Below, in pieces: positions 1 through 9,900 of a stretch of 64,000 nucleotides of DNA (position 1 is its first letter; each line of letters starts with the position of its first letter). The translations under genes were made by a program, and so were the position numbers. The stretch is from Henricia sp. BOLD:AAB3569. Its lineage: Eukaryota > Echinodermata > Asteroidea > Spinulosida > Echinasteridae. Location of the stretch: contig JBBELK010000298.1 in assembly GCA_037783545.1 (NCBI GenBank), positions 4,960,001 through 5,024,000 on the forward strand, given 5' to 3'. The notes below the pieces were generated by a model that saw nothing but the letters and a program-made list of their open reading frames with translations, did not search any database and was not told where the DNA came from.

Positions 1-739
1 GTGTTTAATTGTTTTAAAAAAAACACAACAGGGTTACATAAAGGAAAAAAATCAAGGCCGAAATTATATTTTAATCCTATTTTTTATGAGCAGTGGATTT
101 GGTACATGTATTGTAATTATTTTTGCATTGATTTTGTTGGGGTCAAATATTTTATTGTACCGGTAATTATAATAAAAATGGTTAATTATAATACTTTTAT
201 TGGCTTTAATTGCCTTGCCTAGTTGGATATTTTTTATAAATTTTAAACATGAAAAACTTTATTAAAATTGAAAGCAAATGATCTAAAAGCTAAATTCTCA
301 AAGGTCATTATGCTTCCAGAAATGCTAAAAGTATCGGTGAACTGGTCAAAATTATCAGAACACATAATTTGCCAAAGGAAAGAAAACGACAAAACAAAAA
401 ACGTGTGCATCTGCATTATGAAGTTTTGATCAATTGTCGATTGATCGGAATGGTTTGATTACAGACTCCCTCTAGTGGCAAGGCATACATTTGCATTGTC
501 AAAATGGCGCTTCAATTCAGTAGCCCTAAATTTAAAGTTTCCTAGACAAAATTATATTCACACCCAAAATTTCACCCTCTCTTGGTGTTCTGCCATACAG
601 CATGTATTGTGGTTGAACACGCATACATGTACCTTTTGATCATAATGTTTTCTGGTATATTGGAAACCGGTAAATGTTATTGGTTGTTTTTAGTGAAAGT
701 TGGATCGTTTATTCTGTTTTTTATTTTTGTAATTTTTAG
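1..739 (+). other. Intronic DNA upstream of the first visible GGT exon
   Basis: This stretch is AT-rich and no conserved exon could be recognised in it. The first visible GGT exon begins with the last base of a codon, so at least one coding exon lies further upstream, and I did not find it here. The stretch is best read as the 3' part of an intron. It ends in a T-rich tract and an AG acceptor at 738-739. Confidence 0.6.
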
Positions 740-963
740 GGATATGTTAAAGGAAGGCGGGTCAGCCGCAGACGCGGCCATTTCGGCTCTGCTGTGCGTT
801 GGCTTACATAATGCCCACAGCGCAGGTATAGGAGGCGGGTTCTTTATGCTACACTACAATGCCAGGACTCGAACCGTGGACATGCTAGATGCAAGGGAAG
901 TTGCACCACAGGCTGCTCATGAAAGAATGTACGAGAACGAAACAGAAGGTGCCTCTACCAAAG
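740..963 (+). CDS. GGT: GGT exon a (N-terminal core)
   Basis: The acceptor is TTTTTAG at 738-739 and the donor is AAAG|GTGCAG. The exon encodes [17 protein letters not shown], the glycine-rich GIGGGFF and DAREVAP, the region that lines the gamma-glutamyl site in this family. It ends one base into a Gly codon, which matches the next exon. The open frame runs on past 963 into repeat DNA, which is not coding. Confidence 0.93.
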
Positions 964-3900
964 GTGCAGAATTTTATAAATTATGCAAATTTGTGCCACG
1001 AAATATGCAGCTCTGTGCCTTTGCAATGGAGCTGCGTATTTCGTGGCACGAATTTGGCGCACGCGCATTGCTGCCTTTAAACAAATAGTTTAAAACCGGC
1101 TAGGGGCCTGGATGCTGATAATGGACCGAGCCACCAGGCTCGGTTTGCCCTAACACTCGGGCCAAACAAAATAAATGGTGCGTTTACGGTAACGGCCTAA
1201 AAAAAATCCAGGTAGGTAGGTAGGAAAATAATTTTATTTTGTCTTTTTTTTTTACATTTCAGTTCATGCATTTGCGTGTTGTTTTGCAATGTTTGAAACT
1301 CACTATTAACACTCTATTAACCATGTTCATGTACAAGTGCAGAAAATGTTATGTTCGTTGGAAATTATTGCAAATAGTGCTCATTTAAAATTATCAACTT
1401 GAAAATTGGCAATAAAACGTTTGAGGTCGGTAATTTGGCCTAAAAGATTCCAGGTAGGTTGGGTTACCGTAAACACACCATTTATTTTGTTTGGCCTCAT
1501 GCAAATGCCGTAAAAACCCTGTGTACCAGGGGCACATTTTTTACCATGTCAAAAAATCAAAAGGTACATGGTACACCTGTGCCTTATACTTGTGTATAGG
1601 CCTATGGTACAAAATGTGCCAGCCGTCTACCTCCGGATTGCGCCTTATAATAATAATAATAGGCAGTTTTTAAACAACGCTGAATGCCGCAATAGGGCGA
1701 CATTTCGGGAAGACTCTCACCGGGGACCACCGAAATTTCGGCAAGAGTGACTCAAAATGACACCTTATTTTTTTACCCAAAGCTTCCAAAAATGGTTGCA
1801 GACCGAAGAGAGACAGCTCCAGTCCCAATAAAAATGGTTCTCGACCTAAAAAAAATGGTTTTTGACCTAAAAAAATGATTTTTTAACTCAAAAATATTAG
1901 GGCGACACTAAAATGTCGCCCTATTGAGCAGGTCGCCCTAATATAGCTTTTTTACACACGATTTGTCGCCCTATTCTAGCATTGATAGTAATTTTATATA
2001 GCACATTTCAGATCCAATGGATCCATCAATGCACTTTCTGCATTATTACCCCTGGTCATTGGGCTCAGTAGTATCATTCCTTAATCCTTCTCAGCTCCCT
2101 GGGGAGTATACAGCCCCAGCTGCCTTAGGCGCTCAATGGCTAATCAAACACATCAACTTTCGCTGCCCTCTCAGGTACCCATTTACATGTAGCTAGCTCC
2201 TGGGTGGAGAGAATCAATGCGTGACAAAGTACCTTGCTCAAGGGTACATGCACCATGGAAGGGCCGGGCCGGGATTCGAACCCACTATCTTTAGAACTAA
2301 CCCAGGTTTTTAGTACGATCCACTAGACCGTTCCGCCATAGCACATCATGGGTGCGCATTATACACGGGCCGGTGCACAAGATTATACGGTTGTATAACC
2401 CATAATTCCAATTATCATTGTTTGTTTTGCAGGTGGCTTAGCCGTCGCTGTTCCCGGGGAGATAGCGGGATACTGGATGGCTCATCAACGCTACGGCATT
2501 CTTCCTTGGAGGGCTTTATTCCAACCGTCTATCACATTAGCCGAAGATGGCTTCGTGGTCCAGAGGGCTCTGGCTCGGGTCATCAAACTGAAAGAAAAAG
2601 ACATCAGAAGCGATTTAAGCATGAGGTACATGTAACTACATTCGGCGGGTTTGTTTTAATATTTTTAAAAATCATTTATACATGTATTTAAAGTGTGTGA
2701 ATTAGTGATTATTTTTAGGGATTATGACCCAGGGGGCCAACGGGCCTTGAATAAATTTGATACAAATGTGGACAAATCTGGATGTGGGAAATCTAGATGC
2801 AGTGAAAATAAACTTGGCTCCACCGGGTTTCGAACGGCGGACCTTCTTCCTCACTGATTGGGTTTGGCTATCAAGTGAGCTTAGCAAGCCCTACAAAGGG
2901 ATAACCACGTACTTCAATGAGATGACCACTTCAACGAGATGACCACTTCAACGAGATGACCTAAGATGTGCCCCAAACCCCTGCCCGGCTTGCCCCAAGT
3001 GTGTGAATAAGTGATTATTTTTAGGGATTATGACCCATGTACCTTCAATGTCCTTATCTCCCAGATATGAGATTTAACCAAGTGTATTTAAACCTACACA
3101 ATTAAATTTATCAATGCAGAAACACTTAATAATACAACTGTATGCAACCAAGTGGTAAAACTGGTGTGCTTATACAGTACACCATTTTTGTAATGGTCTT
3201 TACTAAATTCTTGATTTTGTGGAATTCCTTACACGCATGTAATACTTAAATCATACCTTGTACACCTTGCAATGGTTCGGGTAGTCCTGTTTACCTTCAA
3301 AAGTGTACGTGCGCACTCGGATGTATGTAGTGTAATTTCGTTACACAACGCCATTGGTCCATGTACTTGTACTTGTACATGTACAGTGTTCATGAGTGTT
3401 TACAATACGCACAATTCAACGTACATTGCGTGGCGCGTCTTCATTTAATTTCGCCTAATTCCATTTTTCCCAGGGAAGTTTTTGTAAACTCTACTGGGGG
3501 ACTGTATCGGGAAGGAGACACGATAAGAAGGCTCAGATTGGCTGCAACTTACAGGAAAATAGCCAATGAGGGAGCAGACACATTCTACAAGGGGAGTCTT
3601 GCGGATGACATTATTGCTGATATAACCGACAAAGGTACTGTTAGTTTTAGTCAAATTTATAAAATTTGGATTTGAATCTTCTGCCATTAATCATCTAGAA
3701 TGCTGTCTATCATGGAATGGCCTGCCCAGTCACCTGGGGCCAATTTCATGGCACTACTAGAATTTCCTTGCTTCGTAATGAGTGTTGCCAGCCAAAAGTG
3801 TATGTCAAATTCTGTTTTTAGAAACAGTAGAAGAATATTTGTGGAGACGTGGTGGTCTAGTGGATAGCGTGTCTGACTTTCGGTCGAGAGGTCCATGGTT

Positions 3901-6900
3901 CGAAACCTGGCCAGTGCACCGCGTTGTGTCCTTGGACAAGACACTTCACTCCATGTTGTCTCTCTCCACCCAGGTATATAAATGGGTACCAGCAAATACG
4001 GTTGGAGAAACCCAACTAGTTGCTGGGGGTAGACCTGCGATGGACTGGCATCCCATCCAGGAGGAGTACATGTAGCATTGCTCCTAGTCACTCCATGCCA
4101 CGGAAACCGGGGATGAGTACCGGCCGGAATGAGCCAATTGGCTCGTAAAACACTTACAGAACTGAAGAATATTAGTAAAAACAAGTATGATTTGTGCTGG
4201 CAACCAATTTTTGCAATATAAAGCAAATATATGCTGTGATAAGTAATGTTTTTGCGTGCTTAGCTGCAGCACCATAGCAGAAAGCATCCCAGGACTTTTT
4301 CTACCCTACGACGAACTGCATGTAAACCTGTTTGTCTTTGTATAAAAGCAGGAGCCAAAGGCCGGGGTCACTCGAGAAAATCCTCGTAATTACTCGATTG
4401 TGATACGATTGTAATAATTCCATCATTGACCGGGGTCAGACGACAAACTTATTATAATCGGATTGTAATCGTATTACAATAAAGTGGGTTCACACGAGCA
4501 ACACAATCTCGTCATCGTATTATAATCCATTCCATAGTTGGTGGCTTTCACCGTGTTGCGTGTGCGAGTTTGCTACCTGCAGTGTGCTGCACGCACCTAG
4601 CGTCCTGTGAAAAATAAGCCAGACGTGAACGACGGATGATGTAAAAATAGCCTCTCAAAACGGAAGCTCTGATCTTCACACGTACAACATGCATGTTCAT
4701 GTGTACACTGCCGCTACCCGGGGGGCTGCTAAAACATATACCTGAACACATTCATTCAGCTGGTAGTATTCATGCAATTTCAAAATGGTAAAATTTGCGC
4801 GCTTTGGCATGACATTTATAGCTCACAAGCAGCAAGAATCTCAACCCAGGGCGAACTCAACCCTAGCTGCTTGTTTCACACTACCGTTTTCAACCCGGGG
4901 CAAAATATTTCAACCCTGGTTCCGAGCAGGGTTGAGTTCAACCCTGGTTCCGAGCAGGGTTGATTTTAACCCAGGTTGAAACCACTCCCAGGGTTGACAT
5001 TTCGCTGTGTGAAAAGTCGGTTTTTTTTCAACCCTGCGTCAACCCTAAGATTTTTCAAGTGTTTAAAGGCCTATTTATATTCATTCTCCCTGACGGAAGC
5101 TAAATCACATTCTCATATCTGTTAGACATGTCTTAATATGATAGTTTTGCTAATGTTTAAAAAATCTTTTTTAGCAATTATCTAAAGGGGAACACCAAGG
5201 TATTTTACTCATGGTAACTGCCTCTTAAAGAACTTTAAGCCCCAAAATAAGATGCTTATGGTCCTCTTTCAATGTCCTTTTCAATAAAACGAAAACATAT
5301 GTTGTCACAGTCTACCATACTCAGCATCTGTATCACACTGTTTTGTTTGACCTTTGAACTCATTTACCCGTTGGATGGACTATCCCACCAGGTGGAATCA
5401 TTACTAAAAAGGACTTGGGACGTTACCAGGTGAGACGCAAGACGCCACTTAGGATCAAACTGAAAGGATGGGATGTTTATTCCAACCCTCCTCCTGGAAG
5501 TGGTGCCGTCTACTCGCTTATTATGAACATCCTTGAAGGTGGGTGCTGCATCAAGACATTTGATTGAGCATACTCCAGGACGTGCCAAATTCTGAAAGGG
5601 GTATCAAGACCTACTATCAATTCTTTCAGTGCCAATTTTTTCAACAATTTTTCAACAAATTTTCTCGACCTTTCAAGTTTTTTGTAATTCTTTGAAATTC
5701 TGTAAAAAAATAAATAAATAAGTTGTACTCACGAAACTTATTGCATATTGTTCTTCAATAGATTCTAGAATCTATTGAGTGGTAAATACCAATCTTTTTA
5801 ACTATCCGAATCCGAAAAATACTAAAAAACTTCCTCTGCGGAGAAGCGAGTACATTCTACTATGGGCGTCACCATCTTGGCTGCTCAGAACTGCTCAGAC
5901 TTTGCGCCCTCTCGTGGCACTCCGACGTCGTACCCAGATGATATTGCATATTATGATAGATCAATGTGCCCTCTAGCGATATTTTTAGGCCGTACAATAC
6001 ATGTACGGCGGTTGGCGTTTTTGAAGAAATAAATGTTAAAAACGAGATCGTATAATGTACGACATTGGCACTTTCAGAGTATATATGATAAATCGTACTT
6101 GTACGGCCTTGGCACTAAAAGTTGTGAGTCAAGTTGTGGTATTTCTGGTACAAAAATGTTTTTGGTGAGGAAGAATGTGGCAAACCAAAGTTCAACATGG
6201 CAAACCATTCAGCCGCGGTACGCCTTGAAAATAAAACATCTAAGGCCAAGAAAACCAAACTATGTTTAGCGTTAGTTGAAGTCTCCCAAAATGATGCGGT
6301 GACGCTGCTTTTTTTCGGTTTTTTGTGGGGGAGGGTGGTAAGTGGATTCCAAGCACTAAAGTCAAGTTGACATGAAGCTAACACTAACGGGCCTGTTTTT
6401 TATTGAAACAACAACAAAACATTTGACGTTCAGGGTTGAAAGTGACTCGTGCGCTAACGATATATATTGTTTGGGGTTTTTTTGGGGGGGGGGGGGAAAC
6501 AAAACGCATTGATGCGCAGGGTTGAATGCGCACTAATGCTAAACATACTATTCTTTTTTTTGGCCTAATGTGTTTATCCCCATCCCAGCGTCTTTTTTTT
6601 TCACTCTTTACTTTGGGGTCTGACGGTCCTAGTGGCTACCCGACAAAGAAAATGTTGGATACCAGTACACATTGTACATCTTCATTATTTTTGCATTGTC
6701 TTAAAGAGTATGGCTTGGGGCCTGACAGCCTAGCCACCCCAGAGGCTGAGATTCTAGCCACTCATCGCATCGTAGAGGCCTTCAAGTTTGCCTATGCAGG
6801 CCGGTCGTTCCTTGGTGATGAAGACTTCCTAGATATAGAAGAGGTACAGTAACCCTTTAATAGACTGATACATTAAGCTCCGCCCATTTAGCAATTGCCT

Positions 6901-9900
6901 AGCAATATGCCACACATACGAGACACGTGGGCAGTGGAGTCGCCTGGCAACGTAACATTTTGTTTACTGCTTTTCAGCGCGTATGGAACACGCACACATA
7001 AACTACACGCTGGAAATCAAGATGTGCACTGTGATGTGACAAGTATCCGGTCATGTGCATGCGCTTACAACTAGCTTTACGCGTAACGCACGTGATTACG
7101 GTAAACAAAAACAACTTCAACGATGCACATCTAGAACGCTGTGCATCTGCATCTGTTGAGTACTGTGCAACCTCCCTCAAGGGATATCCCGCACAGGGAG
7201 GAAAGTGTGTAGAAAAGTGAATGCAAAATATGGCAAAATGACAAGCTAATTTTGGTTAGTTTTACCGATTTGAACAAAAAAAGTATTTTTGAATGGATTA
7301 AAAGTAGGTTTGGCCAATCTTAAACAATCCGTTGAAAACTGGCTAGGGTCCTGAGCGCTAATAAAAATGATGTTTATTGTGTTTTTGCATCACTTGTGCT
7401 GCAGTTTGCCATATCTCTGTGCACACAATTTTGAGGACTCAGGTAACCAAAATGGAGATCCACTTTTTGGTTACATCCACCAGAGGCTGTGATCAATGGT
7501 CAATTCCAAAATGGGCGGAGCTTACTGGTCGGTCTATTGCTGTAGAGCTCAAAAAGCCCACCTTGCCTGAGTGACTCTTACGGTGGCTGGTGCATGTAGT
7601 TGGCCTTGCCACACTAGATGGTCATACACATTTACTGACTGGTATACATGTATCTCTCAGCATCCTTAATAATTTGAAATGCATCAGTGATCTGGTGGTT
7701 ATTTTTATTGTAAGATTGTGGAGATGTTTTTAATGCGTCAATTATGTTCACCTTGCCATGGACCTAGGTGGTTTGCTCTGCTTCTAAGTCCCTGGCCTGG
7801 GTTTTGATGTAGCATCTTCATTTTGTTGATGTTCAGAGTAATATACAAATGAATGTCTATAGAGGGCAAAAATAATAATAATTTCATGCGGTGACAGATT
7901 GAGTGTTTTAGTACAACAGATGGAGCTGGTTGAAATTAAGTCTGTCACATAGTGGAATTATTTGTTGTATTGCACGGATTTTAAACCTGCATCCTTTTAT
8001 AAATTTCTGTCATCTGAACTTGGGTCTTTTCACAGTAAAAGGGTCATTTTGGCAACACAGACCATATTTTCGAGGAAATACCTTTGTCTGGTCTCAAAAT
8101 AAAAGAAATAAGTTTCAGTTGTTCTGAGGAGATAACTTAGGCCCTGTGACAGACAAAGGTATTTTCTGGAAAATATGGTCTGTGTTGCCAAAATACCCCT
8201 TTACCGTTGAAAACTCACTTACAAATGAGCATCATATTGTGTGCCATATTGCAGTGAGTAGGTCGCGATGACCGTGTATTATTTAAGAGTATTACCCATG
8301 GCAGCCAACCATGTGTCAGTACAGCTATTCCTATTTTTCATGGGTGACATGTACAGTAGTTTGCATGGTGCATGCAGCCTATACCGATTAATTTAATTAC
8401 ATGTGACTGACAACACAAATAATGGGGATTTATTCTGGGTTTCATAATAACGATTATGGACTACATCTCCAGCTTGTAGCCAACATGACATCCAAATCTT
8501 ACGCTGCCACCCTACGGGCAGCCATCAGCGACACCTCCTCACACGCACCCTCCTACTACAAGGCCTATTACAACCAGCCTGACAGCGGGACGTCACACAT
8601 GGCTGCTGTGGACCAGCAGGGAAATGCAGTCTCGGTCACCAGCACCATTAACCTCTAGTAAGCTGTCTAAGACTTTGTCCACTTCAGGGAAATGGCTTTA
8701 ATTTGTTAGACAAAGATTAATTAATCATTATTAGTTAATAAAATGTGCGTTCACGTCTCATTCATAGATCTAATGAATAGCGCTATTCACATCAAACAAC
8801 CGCTAATGGTGATGATTGAATTAAGCTGTGTGATGCCACAATTACAATGGCCTGGGGTTGATTTTGTAACTTGAGATGCAACAACGCCGTGGTGTGCGTG
8901 GAATAAAAATTTGAATGGTGCTATACCGTGTACAAATTTTCAATATACGCTCGTAACTGGGACGGACAGTTGTGTTACATTTTAGGCCGTCCCTGTTACG
9001 AGCGTATATTGGAAATTTGTACACGTTTTTTTTTAGAAAAGCATGCTGTCACACTATTTGTAACCCTTTTTGGGCCTAAGTTATCTCTTTAAAACAACTG
9101 AAACTTAATTCTTTTATTTTTGACAAAGGTATTTTCTGGAAAATATGGTCTGTGTTGCCAAAATGCCCCCTTACTGTGAAAAGACTCAGGAATGACCCAT
9201 TTTGTCTTTAACATTATGAAAAGACCCACATAAACCAAGCCTACCATTGTGTAACTACTGCAAATCGTTTGTCAGTCTTAACTGCAAAAGGGAAGAGCTT
9301 AGAAGATTTTTTTTAGCCTACAATTTATCATTTGATTTTCCCCACCGATTTTCCCCAGTTTAGGCGCCAAACTCCTTGGCAACCGCACCGGTATACTCTT
9401 CAACAACGAGATGGATGACTTCTCCAAGCCCGGCGAGCCCAACGCATTCAACATAACACCGTCTGTCAGTAATTTCATCCGGCCTGGCAAGCGCCCTATG
9501 TCATCCATGACGCCTGTCATTGCCGTAGACGCCGAGGGCCAAGTCAGGCTGGCAGTGGGAGCAGCTGGGGGGTCGCGGATTACCACGGGAGTGGCACAGG
9601 TATAGATATGCTCTCCCTTAAAAAGAAATATAATTTACTAAAGCCCCATTACATCATGGTGTACTGTGGCGGAGCGGTCTAGTCGATCGTATTCAAAACC
9701 TGGGTTAGTTCCAAAGGTAGTGGGTTCGAATCCCGGTCCGGCCCATCCATGGTGCGTGTAGCCTTAAGCTGCCTTAAGGAATGTACTTTGCCACGCATTG
9801 CTTCTCTCCACCCAGGAGCAAAATGGGTACCTGAGAGGGCAGCGAAAGTTGATGTGTTTGATTAGCCATTGAGCGCCTAAGGCAGTCGGCCGGGGCTGTA

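Noticed and set aside
582-1088. 168-codon open frame on the plus strand
   Set aside because: Only 740-963 is conserved as a GGT exon. The rest is intron read-through, including MITE sequence.
2422-2691. 89-codon open frame over GGT exon b
   Set aside because: It is in a different frame from the GGT protein, which reads [10 protein letters not shown] from 2433.
4255-4330. Possible extra GGT exon
   Set aside because: Exons c and d already join in phase and match the protein family without a gap. The sequence here belongs to a repeat.
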